Below are positions 29,333 through 38,167 of a stretch of DNA of 64,000 nucleotides, piece after piece (within the stretch, counting starts at the first letter, position 1; every line of letters begins with the position of its first letter). Below the pieces are notes generated by a model. That model saw only the letters and a list, made by a program, of their open reading frames with translations, searched no databases and was not told the DNA's origin. Source of the DNA: Plantibacter flavus (GTDB lineage Bacteria; Actinomycetota; Actinomycetes; Actinomycetales; Microbacteriaceae); the NCBI RefSeq assembly GCF_002024505.1, contig NZ_CP019402.1, forward strand, positions 3,162,001-3,226,000, in the 5' to 3' direction. A program made the translations under genes and the position numbers.

Positions 29333-32197
29333 TCAGACCGCGGCCACCTGCGTCTTCCGGCGACGCGCCAGGAGCGCGAGGACGAGGCCGGCTGCGAGGA
29401 GCAGCCCACCGGCGAGGAACGGCACGGCAGCGTCGGCGCCGGTCGAGGCGAGGACCGCGGTGGTCGTCGTCGTGGAGCCGTCGGGGTTCGTCACGACCGT
29501 GACGGTGACGGTGAACGCCGCCGTCCCGATGAGGACTCCGTCCGCGTCGAGGACTGCAAGCGTGTGATCGCCCGCCTCGAGGTCGGACGGGACCGTGAAG
29601 CTTACGGTCCCGTCGGCCGCGACGAGCGCCCAGCCGAGCCACTGCGGCTCAGAAAACGCGTACGCGCCGAGGTACTGTCCGGCGTGCTGCGTGCCGACCG
29701 AGACCGTGATGACGTCGCCGTCGATGCCGGTGATGTCGATCCCGGGGGCCTCGGTGAGCGATGCGGCGTCCGGTGCGGCCGGAACCGTGCCGGGGACCGT
29801 GAGCGTGACCGACGCCGCTGCGCTCGTGACCGTGCTTCCGCCCGATGCGCCGGGCGCCGAGGGGACGTCGTTCGAGACGGTTGCGCGAACCTGCTCGCCG
29901 TTCCGGACGTCGGCCGAAGCGACGGTCAGTTCGGCGCTCGTGGCACCGTCGAGGTCGACCCAGCCGGTGGAACCGAGCGCGAGATGCTGCCACTGCACGG
30001 CCACGTCGTCGCCCGCCGTGGCCACGGCGAACACCGCGTCCTCGCCGTGTGCGACGGACACCGACGCGGGCTGCGCCGTGATCGATGCGGGGACCCCGAG
30101 CGTCAGGGTCGCCACATCCGAGGTGACCGGATCGCCGATGCCGTTCCCGACGACCGCGCGGAACCGCTTGCCACCGTCACCGTCGGCGTAGACGACCTCG
30201 AGGGTCGTGCTCGTCGCGCCGGTGACGGCGGACCAGCCGTCCGCTCCGACGGCACGCTCGAACCACTGCACCGACGGCGCCGGGGTACCGGTCACGCCGA
30301 CCGAGAAGAACACCGAGGGCGACGCGGCACCGACAGGCGCCGTGACGGAGACGGGCTGCGACACGATCGCCGCCGCGACCGGGATGGTCGTGTCGACGGC
30401 GAGCCCGACCGGTGCACTGGTGACCGAGAAGACCGAACCGTCGATCTCGGTCGGGATGGTCCCGGTGACGACGGCACGGTACTGGGCGCCGGCGTCCTGG
30501 GCGGTGGTGACGACCTCGAGGCTGGTACCGGTCGCACCGGCGACGTCGGTCCACCCGGTCGCGCCGGCGGCGAGACGCTGCCACTGCACCGCGGCGGCAG
30601 CACCGGCGATCCCGACGGTGAACGTCGCGGTCTCACCGACCTTCACCGATGCGGCGGACGGCTGGGCGGTGATCGACGCGGGTGCACCGACCGTCAGGGT
30701 CGCGGCCTCCGAGGTCGCGGAACCCGCTGCGTTGGACACGACGGCGCGCACCTCGGTGGCGTCGTCCGCCGCCGTGTACGGCAGGGTCAGCGTGGCTGCC
30801 GTAGCCCCCTCGATCGCGACCCAGTCTCCACCGGCTGCGCGGCGTTCCCAGACGACCGTCGGCTCGGGCGAACCGGTCGCGGTGACGGCGAAGGAGGCGA
30901 CGGGCGAACCGGTCGCGGGTGCGATCGGCGCGACGACGTCGCTGGGCTGCGCGGTGATCGCTGGAGCGACCTGCGGGATTGGGGCGACGGGGTCCAGCAC
31001 ACGTACGACTGCAGACTCGGACACGACCGGCCGTCGGGCGGCATTGTCGACGGTCACGCGCACGAGCGCTCCGCTCTGGCTCGTCTGGAAGGCCAGCGTC
31101 AGCGTCGGCGCATCGGTCGACTGGGGAGTCCAGGTTGCACCGCCGTCTTCGCTGAGCTCCCAGCGGTAGCTGAGCGGGCCGTCGCCTGCGGCCTCGACCG
31201 TGAAGGTGGCCTTGCCTGCGTCCTCGACGGTGACGCCTGCGGGCTGCTTGGTGATCGTCGCGGGGACGACCTCTGGCACCACGGGGGCGACGGTGTAGGA
31301 GACGCCCAGCGGAGTGGTCGGCTTCGCGGCGTCCGCTGCGCCGCCGGACGAGTACCAGTACGACGCCATGCCGGTGAGGACCTGGAAGTCGACGAAGGAC
31401 TGCGGGAAGGATCCGGCGTTCGCCCCGGTCGTGGACTGCGGGTTACCCGATGGTGACACCGAGATCACCCGTCCAAGGTAGTCAGGCGTGACCGTGAATC
31501 CGGTTTCGGTGACGTCGACGCCCGAGAGGGTCGCGACAACGACATCCTGCCGAGGCTCGAGGACCACAAATACGTTCGTATCATCCATGCTCGTGCCGTA
31601 CCCGCTGAGGGTCGCGGTGACGACACCGGTGCCGTCGGCGTCGACCGTGAGCTTCGGGTCGGACGCGGAGAACTGCGTGAGGCCCTGGTAGTACGCGGCC
31701 GTGAAGGTGCCGTCCCACTGGATCTCGGCGGTGCCGGCTTCGACGTTCACCGTTCCGGTGCCGCCGGAGATCGCGACGCGGTTGTCGCTGTAGTTGGCGC
31801 TGGACGGCGGCGTGATCGGTCCGCCGGTCGCGGTGGTGCGGAGGCCGGCCCACGTGGACGGGGCCCAGGTGCCGTCGGCCTGCTTCTTCTGGATGGCGAC
31901 GTTGCCGTCGTTCTGCTTCCATTCGCTCTCGACGACGGTGTCGGCGCCGCTGGTCTTCGCGATCTCACCGGCGGACAGCAGGTTGATCGCGCCGGGCTGG
32001 AACGCTGAGTTGTTGGACTCGTTGTTGATGCCCCAGGTGAAGACGGCGTCATCGATCGTGGAATCGGCGGCCATCGCGGCCGGTGCGGCGACGATCGAGC
32101 CGAGGGCCACGACCGAGGTGGTGACGAGGGCGGTGACGGCGGACCTGAACGGTCTCCGCCGCCAGGCGGGTGGTGGGGCTGTGGGCCGTGCAGACAA
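29333..32197 (-). CDS. HtaA-domain surface protein with Ig-like repeats and LAxTG sorting signal
   Basis: The protein has 954 residues. A TTG start is supported by GGAG six bases upstream and by the signal peptide (VTALVTTSVVALGSIVAAPA). The HtaA domain occupies about residues 47-300 (DDAVFTWGINNE; AEIQWDGTFTAAYYQGLTQF; DPKLTVDADGTG). Several Ig-like repeats follow (ITAQPSAASVKVGETATFTV and relatives, to about 800), then the beta domain shared with the 21472 protein, then LASTG, a hydrophobic helix and RRRK. LAxTG points to a class E sortase. It shares a divergent, iron-box promoter with the next HtaA-type genes and converges on the haem transporter. Haem binding is inferred from the HtaA family. 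Confidence 0.87.
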   Translation of the reverse strand: MSARPTAPPPAWRRRPFRSAVTALVTTSVVALGSIVAAPAAMAADSTIDDAVFTWGINNESNNSAFQPGAINLLSAGEIAKTSGADTVVESEWKQNDGNVAIQKKQADGTWAPSTWAGLRTTATGGPITPPSSANYSDNRVAISGGTGTVNVEAGTAEIQWDGTFTAAYYQGLTQFSASDPKLTVDADGTGVVTATLSGYGTSMDDTNVFVVLEPRQDVVVATLSGVDVTETGFTVTPDYLGRVISVSPSGNPQSTTGANAGSFPQSFVDFQVLTGMASYWYSSGGAADAAKPTTPLGVSYTVAPVVPEVVPATITKQPAGVTVEDAGKATFTVEAAGDGPLSYRWELSEDGGATWTPQSTDAPTLTLAFQTSQSGALVRVTVDNAARRPVVSESAVVRVLDPVAPIPQVAPAITAQPSDVVAPIAPATGSPVASFAVTATGSPEPTVVWERRAAGGDWVAIEGATAATLTLPYTAADDATEVRAVVSNAAGSATSEAATLTVGAPASITAQPSAASVKVGETATFTVGIAGAAAAVQWQRLAAGATGWTDVAGATGTSLEVVTTAQDAGAQYRAVVTGTIPTEIDGSVFSVTSAPVGLAVDTTIPVAAAIVSQPVSVTAPVGAASPSVFFSVGVTGTPAPSVQWFERAVGADGWSAVTGATSTTLEVVYADGDGGKRFRAVVGNGIGDPVTSDVATLTLGVPASITAQPASVSVAHGEDAVFAVATAGDDVAVQWQHLALGSTGWVDLDGATSAELTVASADVRNGEQVRATVSNDVPSAPGASGGSTVTSAAASVTLTVPGTVPAAPDAASLTEAPGIDITGIDGDVITVSVGTQHAGQYLGAYAFSEPQWLGWALVAADGTVSFTVPSDLEAGDHTLAVLDADGVLIGTAAFTVTVTVVTNPDGSTTTTTAVLASTGADAAVPFLAGGLLLAAGLVLALLARRRKTQVAAV

Positions 32198-32275
32198 GGC
32201 GATCTCCGGTGTGTTCGACGGTGGATGTCGGGTGGAAGGGGGCGCCTGGTCTCCGAAACCGAGCCCCAGGCAGGG

Positions 32276-32294
32276 TTAGCTTAGCCTTAACTAA
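32276..32294. promoter_or_regulatory. DtxR/IdeR iron box 1 in divergent HtaA promoter
   Basis: TTAGCTTAGCCTTAACTAA matches the consensus at 16 of 19 positions. It lies between the divergent surface-protein genes and can control both. Confidence 0.82.
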
Positions 32295-32295
32295 G

Positions 32296-32314
32296 TAAGG
32301 TTATGCAAGCCTTA
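32296..32314. promoter_or_regulatory. DtxR/IdeR iron box 2, adjacent to box 1
   Basis: TAAGGTTATGCAAGCCTTA matches at 13 of 19 positions and is itself nearly palindromic. It starts two bases after box 1, about 20 bp centre to centre, suggesting binding of regulator dimers side by side. Confidence 0.55.
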
Positions 32315-32337
32315 TTAACTGCGGCTAGGCTGCAGCC

Positions 32338-33282
32338 ATGCCGCATCGCCCGACTCCGTCCACCGCGCCCTCGATCCGCTCCACGACAGCGAACCGAGGC
32401 CGACGACGACTCGCGGCGATCTTCACGGGGGTGGCACTCCTCGCCGGCTTCTCGGCCGGTGGATCCCTCCCGGAGCCCGCCTACGCCGCCTCCTCGGTGA
32501 CCGCACACGTGGTCGACCGCCCCGACCTCGCGAGCGTCGCCGACCCCGACTACCTCACCGACGTGCAGCTCTCCGGTTCGGGCTTCCAGTCGATCAAGAA
32601 CGGGCACGGCGGGATCTACGTCGCCTTCGGCTGGGTCGCCGACGCCGAGTCGTGGCGCCCGAGCAACGGCGGCGTGACCGGCGCCGATTACGCCTACGTC
32701 CCCGACGACGAGACCAACCCCACGGGCTACATCCTCTTCGTGACGTTCCCCGGGAGCGACACCGCGGCCGCCGCCAACGGGGGCGAACTCGCCGCCGACG
32801 GCACCTGGTCCGGTGTCATCAGCATCCCCGGCGCCCGCTTCGAGTCGCTCGATCGCGACGGCAACGCCCAGACCATCGACTGCCTCAGCGTGCAGTGCGG
32901 CATCATCACCATGGGGGCCCACGGCGTGAAGAACGCCAACAACGAGACGTTCACGCCGATCACCTTCACCGATCTGTACGGCGACGATGCCGCTGCTCCG
33001 GCGCCCGCGCCGGTAGCCCCGGAGAGCGCCCCCGAGCCGACGGTGATCTCCAGCACCATCGTCGCCGAACCGGACGAGACCGCCGCCGCCTCTGCCACCG
33101 ACGACCTCGTCCCGCTCCTGACCGGTGCCGTCATCGGCGTCGGCGCCCTGGCCGTCGGCGCGGTCGCGTTCCTCGTCTGGGCGGTGCTGAGCGGACGTCG
33201 TCGAGCAGCGCTCGCGGCGGCAGGAGCGGCGGGCGCGGCCAGCACGGTAGACGCGACCGGCACGTCCGGCGACAGCGCGTGA
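32338..33282 (+). CDS. Membrane-anchored surface protein with Cys/AHG domain
   Basis: The protein has 314 residues. The signal peptide (LAAIFTGVALLAGFSAGG) is followed by one domain at about 50-218 and a membrane anchor at about 262-284, after a Pro/Ala linker. The domain starts LSGSGFQSIKNGHGGIYVAFG and ends TIDCLSVQCGIITMGAHG ... FTPITF, matching the domain at residues 1098-1237 of the 21472 protein; a distant likeness to the neocarzinostatin fold is possible but uncertain. No Shine-Dalgarno site precedes the ATG, while TAGGCT lies six bases upstream of it, so a leaderless transcript is likely. Role: probable haem/iron surface relay, inferred from context. Confidence 0.75.
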   Translation: MPHRPTPSTAPSIRSTTANRGRRRLAAIFTGVALLAGFSAGGSLPEPAYAASSVTAHVVDRPDLASVADPDYLTDVQLSGSGFQSIKNGHGGIYVAFGWVADAESWRPSNGGVTGADYAYVPDDETNPTGYILFVTFPGSDTAAAANGGELAADGTWSGVISIPGARFESLDRDGNAQTIDCLSVQCGIITMGAHGVKNANNETFTPITFTDLYGDDAAAPAPAPVAPESAPEPTVISSTIVAEPDETAAASATDDLVPLLTGAVIGVGALAVGAVAFLVWAVLSGRRRAALAAAGAAGAASTVDATGTSGDSA

Positions 33283-33284
33283 CC

Positions 33285-36200
33285 ATGCGCCCCGGTCCCG
33301 CATCACGCACCTGGTCCGCCCTGATCGCCGCCGGCCTGAGCATCGGGCTCGTCTTCGCAGCCGTCGGACTCGACGCAGAGACCGCGACAGCCGACCAGGC
33401 CTCGTCCGCCGTCGTGGACTCGCCGGCGGCGACCACGGCATTCCCGTCGGGAGCAGATCCGATCGCCGCCGAAGCCGTCGTCACGCCGGTGGATGCCGCC
33501 ACCGTCTCCGTCGCGTGGCCGGCCTCGGTCGACCCGGCGACGAGCACGCAGGACGGCACCGCGGCGACGCTCCTCGTCCTGGTCCTACCCCCGGTCGATC
33601 CGGAGGCTCCGGCTGCGCCGGTCGACCCGATCGCGGTCCTGCAGCCGTCAGCCGAGCGGGACCCCGAGGCCGACGCAGCCGCACTCGCGGCCGGCCTGCC
33701 CATCCTCCAGACGGCAGAGCCCGTCGATGTCGGCACCACAGCCGACGGATCGGCCGCCGCCCGGGTATCCGGCCTCCAGCCCGCCACGGACTACCGCTTC
33801 GCCCTGCGCACGGTCCCGACTGATCCCGCCCTCCTCGCCGCGAGCGCGTCGCCACTGGCCGAGTCCGTCGCGACCCAGGCGGCGACGCCCGCTCCCGCCG
33901 CCGAGGAGCCGCCCACCGACGACGAGGCACCCCCGGCAGGACCACAGCCGAGCGCGACACCCGAGGAGGCCGTTCCGACGCCGAGCGGCCCGACCGAGCC
34001 GTCCGAGGCCCCGACCGCCGATGCGACGCCGACCCCCGAAGCGGACTCCGCCGGACGCGCCGCCGCCGTTCCGGGCACACCTGAGGCCCCCAAGGGATCA
34101 CCGGCCGGAGCCGGCACGATCGAGGTCTCCTGGCCGGCGGTCGCCTCGGGCGCACCCGTCGTCACCTACACCGTCACGGTCCTGCGCGACGGCTCCGTCG
34201 TTCGCACGATCCCGGGCATCGACCCGCTCGTCGCGGGGACGACCACGCTCGTCGCCGGGCTGCTCGCCGACACGGCGTACGCCTTCACCGTCGTCGCCGT
34301 CGGCGCCGACGGACCGAGTGCGTCCTCGTCCGCGTCCGCTCCGGTGACGACGGCGAAGGGCGCACCGTCCGCTCCCCCGCGGGCCACCGTCGTCGGACTG
34401 CTCGACGACCCGCTCGGCCTCGTGGCGAGCTGGACCCCTCCCGTGTCCGACGGCGGCTACGCCATCACCGGCTACACCGTGGAACTCTTCACCGGCAGCA
34501 CCGTCAACCTCACCAACCTCGTGAGCCGGACGGCGGTCCCGGCGGACCGCACGCGACTGGAACTGCCTCGCATCGGCATCGTGGGCTCGTCGCTCAGCGT
34601 CCGCGTCATCGCCTCGAACGGCGCGGGCGACACCGCCTCATCGCTCAGCGCGCCGGTCCGTATCGACGCGACGGCTCCCGTGACCACACGCGTCGCCACA
34701 CCGACCGTGACCGAGGGGCCGACACCCGGTTCGTTGCGTGTGACGTGGACGGCTCCAGCCGGGACGACGGCCTCGACGGCATACCTGCTCCGCGTCGCGG
34801 CCGCCGACGGCGTGTCCGCCGCCATGACCGCCGCCGTGATCGACCTCGGCGGCGACTTCGCCGCAGCTGGACCGCTCGAGGCGGTCGTGGAGAACCCGGC
34901 GCCAGGACGCCGCGTGTCCGTCCAGATCACGGCGTTCGAGACCGCTTCCCTCGCCGGTCTGATCCCGACGACCTACCGGACGACCTCCCTGCGGAGCGTG
35001 GCCGTCGAGACGAGCGGCTCGTCCACGCCGCAGCAAGCCACCCCTCCACGTTCCGTCACGAGCGGCGACGTCGACAGCATCTCGGTCGACGGCTCGACGA
35101 TCGGCGTGACGGCCGGGAACGGTGCTGCGATCACCGCGTTCGACCTCCTGGTCTTCCAGGCGGGTTCCGCTGAACCCGTGACGACGACCCGCGTCGACGC
35201 GATCCCCTCGATCGACGACCCGACCCTGCTCACCCACGAGCCGACGACGGTCGCCGGATTGCAGGCGGACACCGCCTACACCGTCCGCGCCCGCGCCGTG
35301 AACGCCGCCGGACCCGGTCCGATGTCCGCGGCGAGCGCCCTCGTCGTCACCCTCGCCGTCCGACCACCCGGCTCGGTCCCGCCCAGCTGGATCTCGCTCG
35401 CAGCGTTGCGCGCCGCCGTCGAGCGAGGCTCGGTCACCGGTCTCGACGCCGCCCAGGCAGCCCTCCCCGCGACCGTCGAGCCGACGAGCGCCCTCGAGCC
35501 GTCCTTCGCCTGGCCGGGTTCCACCGGCGCCACGGGCGGAGAGGTCTGGCTGTTCGGTTCGGCGACCGACGATCGGGCCCCCGTCCATCTCGGCGCCTTC
35601 TCCGTCACGGCCGGTACTGCCAGCGCGTCCGTCACGGTCGGCCAGCTCGCGGACGGGGCGTACGCGCTCGCCTTCGTCCCGACCGAGGGCCGCGCGGTGG
35701 CGGTCTGGCTCGAGGTCGTCTCCGACCAGGGCGGTCCGACCAGGGTCGACGACGCGATCCTCCGATGGGGCTTCAGCAACGAGGCCAACAACGGTGCCTT
35801 CTTCGGCGGCTGTAACTTCCTCACCGCCGGGCATGTGCCCGACGTCGGTTCCGGCGCGATCATCGACGAGAGCCGGTACCGGGCACAGGACGGTCCCGTC
35901 CGCATCGAGAAGCCGAATGCCGGCGGGGCATACGAGCTCGCGAGCTTCGCCACCCGATGCCTCGACCGCTCGGGCAGCACGGTCGACTCCAACGTGACGA
36001 GCGCCTTCACGGATTCGCAGCTCGTCATCGTCGGCGGCTCCGGCACCGTCGATCCGTCGACGAACAGCGGAACCATCAGCTGGACCGGGGACTTCTCGGT
36101 CGCGTTCTACGGTGGGCTCACCTACTGGAACGGCTCGAACCCGACCCTCACCGTCGTCGACGGTGTCGGAACCCTCACCGCCACCGCGAGCGGCTTCGGC

Positions 36201-36803
36201 ACCGACATGGCCGATCAGACGAAGTGGACGCCGATCCCGCCGCGCGAGATCGAACTCGCGACGCTCACCGGGGTGACGATGCGCAGTGACGGGTTCACCG
36301 TGTCGCCCGACTACCTCGGCGTGGACATCGCGCAGGGTGACCAGGTGGCGAAGACCGCGGCCAACGCCTCCTACTGGGGGTCCTTCCCGCAGAGCTTCAT
36401 CGACTTCCAACAGCTCACCGGGCAGTTCTCCTACTGGTTCACGAGCGGCGGGCGCCAGGATCCGGGCAAGGTCGCACTCCCACTGACCGTGGGGTTCGAC
36501 GCGTCCACCTTCGTGGCCGTCCCACCCGCTGGAGCCCCGACGGCCGCAGCGCCCGACCTCGTCCCTGGGGCCAAGCGTTCGCCGTTCGCACTGCGGGCAC
36601 CCGGTGCGCCGGCCCCGGCCGCGGCGGTCGGTGCCACGCAACAGGTGACCGAGATCGTGACGGTCGTCCAGCGAGGCAGCGCTCCGGCGCCCGCGTCGCA
36701 AGCGGTCCCGTTGTTCATCGCCCTCCTCGCGCTGCTGGGCGGGGTCACGGTCGTCGCGGCCGCAGGTGGCGGACTGATCGCCTCCGGCGTGGTGAAACCC
36801 TGA
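33285..36803 (+). CDS. HtaA-domain surface protein with fibronectin type III domains
   Basis: The protein has 1172 residues; a GTG six bases earlier that overlaps the previous stop (GTGA) is an equal alternative start. It has a signal peptide, a Pro/Thr/Ala/Glu-rich linker (about 200-265), then at least three fibronectin type III-like domains (about 265-690; for example TIEVSWPAV ... YTVTVLRDG). The HtaA domain lies at about 818-1075 (DDAILRWGFSNEANNGAF; SGTISWTGDFSVAFYGGLTY), with two Cys residues (GGCNF, ATRCL) that may form a disulphide. A membrane helix sits near the end (FIALLALLGGVTVVAA). It is co-transcribed with the AHG-domain gene under the iron boxes. Haem capture is inferred. Confidence 0.82.
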   Translation: MRPGPASRTWSALIAAGLSIGLVFAAVGLDAETATADQASSAVVDSPAATTAFPSGADPIAAEAVVTPVDAATVSVAWPASVDPATSTQDGTAATLLVLVLPPVDPEAPAAPVDPIAVLQPSAERDPEADAAALAAGLPILQTAEPVDVGTTADGSAAARVSGLQPATDYRFALRTVPTDPALLAASASPLAESVATQAATPAPAAEEPPTDDEAPPAGPQPSATPEEAVPTPSGPTEPSEAPTADATPTPEADSAGRAAAVPGTPEAPKGSPAGAGTIEVSWPAVASGAPVVTYTVTVLRDGSVVRTIPGIDPLVAGTTTLVAGLLADTAYAFTVVAVGADGPSASSSASAPVTTAKGAPSAPPRATVVGLLDDPLGLVASWTPPVSDGGYAITGYTVELFTGSTVNLTNLVSRTAVPADRTRLELPRIGIVGSSLSVRVIASNGAGDTASSLSAPVRIDATAPVTTRVATPTVTEGPTPGSLRVTWTAPAGTTASTAYLLRVAAADGVSAAMTAAVIDLGGDFAAAGPLEAVVENPAPGRRVSVQITAFETASLAGLIPTTYRTTSLRSVAVETSGSSTPQQATPPRSVTSGDVDSISVDGSTIGVTAGNGAAITAFDLLVFQAGSAEPVTTTRVDAIPSIDDPTLLTHEPTTVAGLQADTAYTVRARAVNAAGPGPMSAASALVVTLAVRPPGSVPPSWISLAALRAAVERGSVTGLDAAQAALPATVEPTSALEPSFAWPGSTGATGGEVWLFGSATDDRAPVHLGAFSVTAGTASASVTVGQLADGAYALAFVPTEGRAVAVWLEVVSDQGGPTRVDDAILRWGFSNEANNGAFFGGCNFLTAGHVPDVGSGAIIDESRYRAQDGPVRIEKPNAGGAYELASFATRCLDRSGSTVDSNVTSAFTDSQLVIVGGSGTVDPSTNSGTISWTGDFSVAFYGGLTYWNGSNPTLTVVDGVGTLTATASGFGTDMADQTKWTPIPPREIELATLTGVTMRSDGFTVSPDYLGVDIAQGDQVAKTAANASYWGSFPQSFIDFQQLTGQFSYWFTSGGRQDPGKVALPLTVGFDASTFVAVPPAGAPTAAAPDLVPGAKRSPFALRAPGAPAPAAAVGATQQVTEIVTVVQRGSAPAPASQAVPLFIALLALLGGVTVVAAAGGGLIASGVVKP

Positions 36804-36878
36804 GGTCCGATTCCTGAAAGTGCGCAAAGTTCGCCACCCATCGGCCTCGACCCCAGGCAGCGACTGTCAATGCGCACT

Positions 36879-37829
36879 TCAAGGCATCGGGGCCGGCCTA
36901 GACGAGAACGAAACGCCTGTCACGCCTCGGAGTTGACGCAAGGTGATCACATCCGCCATCGTCAATGCTCCTCGCTGTCTGCGTTCGACAAGGCGCTCGG
37001 CCGCTGCAGCTGCGAGCCTGCCGGTGGCAACCGACTGACCCTGCCCCGAGAGAGACATCACCTCACCGGTTCTCCGATTGCCCACGCTGACACCCCAGGA
37101 GTCACCGCCGATGTGCGGCGCACGAGCGAGCAGTGGCGAGAGTGCTGGCAGGGCTCCGATGACGCCGAGTGCAGCGGTGGCCGCACGGGTGTCGATCGCC
37201 AACCAGGAACGCACCGCGATGTTCACCCGCCGCCCTGCAAGCAGATCGTCCGGGAAGTCCGCCCGCAGATGAGTTCGCTTGCCACCAGTCGGAGTAGACA
37301 GGCGTCGCCAGGACCGCAGGTTGACGACAGAGTGGGGTTCTGGTGGGGCGTGCAGTGTCGTTCCGGCAAGGCGCGCTGTCCAGGCGACGGCGGCGGCCCC
37401 GTGCGACTCGCCTCCTCCGAGCAAAATCGCTACATCGACATCGTCCCCCGGGACCGTTTCCAGTGCGTGAACGAGCACCGTGCTGGCACCAGGTGCGATG
37501 CCGGCTCCGAGCAGGACTGCTCCGTCAGCCGTCACGCTTGCAGCGAGTGCGCGCAGGTGGGACGCTGTCGCCGAGACGTCCACGAGTGCAGTCGTTCCCA
37601 CCGCAAGCTGTACAGCGCCCGATTCCAGCCCGCTCGCGTCGATCACGACATCGACCCCCCGAGCCGCCTCAGCGAGAGCCTCTCGCCCCATGGTTGTGGA
37701 TGCATCGATCGCCAGGTCATTGTCTGTCGCGCTGCGGCCCGCACTGCCCACAGCATGCCCTCTCGCTCGGAGTTCGTTCACGGCAGCGGAACCTACTGCT
37801 CCGCGGCCACCCAGGACGAGCGCCCTCAC
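36879..37829 (-). CDS. NAD(P)-binding saccharopine-dehydrogenase-like protein
   Basis: The protein has 316 residues from a GTG at 37829 with GGAGG seven bases upstream. The N terminus is a Rossmann dinucleotide motif (LVLGGRGAVGSAAVNELRARG), followed by VDVVIDASGLESGAVQLA, like short-chain or saccharopine-dehydrogenase-type NAD(P) proteins. The C-terminal half fits the catalytic part of that group, but no substrate can be named. The GTG overlaps the stop of the membrane-protein gene (GTGA), so the two are co-translated. A long open frame continues upstream of the GTG but covers the membrane gene in another frame and is not coding. Confidence 0.75.
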   Translation of the reverse strand: MRALVLGGRGAVGSAAVNELRARGHAVGSAGRSATDNDLAIDASTTMGREALAEAARGVDVVIDASGLESGAVQLAVGTTALVDVSATASHLRALAASVTADGAVLLGAGIAPGASTVLVHALETVPGDDVDVAILLGGGESHGAAAVAWTARLAGTTLHAPPEPHSVVNLRSWRRLSTPTGGKRTHLRADFPDDLLAGRRVNIAVRSWLAIDTRAATAALGVIGALPALSPLLARAPHIGGDSWGVSVGNRRTGEVMSLSGQGQSVATGRLAAAAAERLVERRQRGALTMADVITLRQLRGVTGVSFSSRPAPMP

Positions 37830-38167
37830 TGCTCGTCCTCCGCGTGTGCAACGGAGCTGCTCGTCTGGTGAGTCGGCGCAGAGCAGCTGAGGTTCGTGTC
37901 TCGTGACGGCGCATGTACCCCAGGACCTGGACAGGACGTTGCTATGAGCGACATCGGCGCCCCCCGCAGCCGTTGAGCCGCCCGTGCGAGCAGGGGTACC
38001 GCCCAGAAGACAGCGAGTGGCACGACGACGGTGACGACAACTGCGGTACGGAGCTGATGCGGCCACTCCTCGGACATGGGGGCGAGAAGCGTGGACACGA
38101 CCAGCGATAAGGGCAGTATTCCAAGCCAAGTCACGAGGACTTGCAGTGGACGTGGAAGAGGACGCAT
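37826..38167 (-). CDS. Small two-helix membrane protein
   Basis: The protein has 113 residues; the ATG at 38167 has GGAG five bases upstream. Two hydrophobic helices (LVTWLGILPLSLVVSTLL and AVVVTVVVPLAVFWAVPLLA) separated by a short polar loop resemble DUF2798-type small membrane proteins, though this is not certain. The last 35 residues are polar. It is coupled to the NAD(P)-binding protein. A partly palindromic sequence at 38210-38223 may be its operator. Confidence 0.65.
   Translation of the reverse strand: MRPLPRPLQVLVTWLGILPLSLVVSTLLAPMSEEWPHQLRTAVVVTVVVPLAVFWAVPLLARAAQRLRGAPMSLIATSCPGPGVHAPSRDTNLSCSAPTHQTSSSVAHAEDEQ

Noticed and set aside
32652..33284. Upstream extension of the 33285-36803 reading frame
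   Set aside because: It overlaps the AHG-domain gene in another frame and is Arg-rich; the signal peptide starts at 33285.
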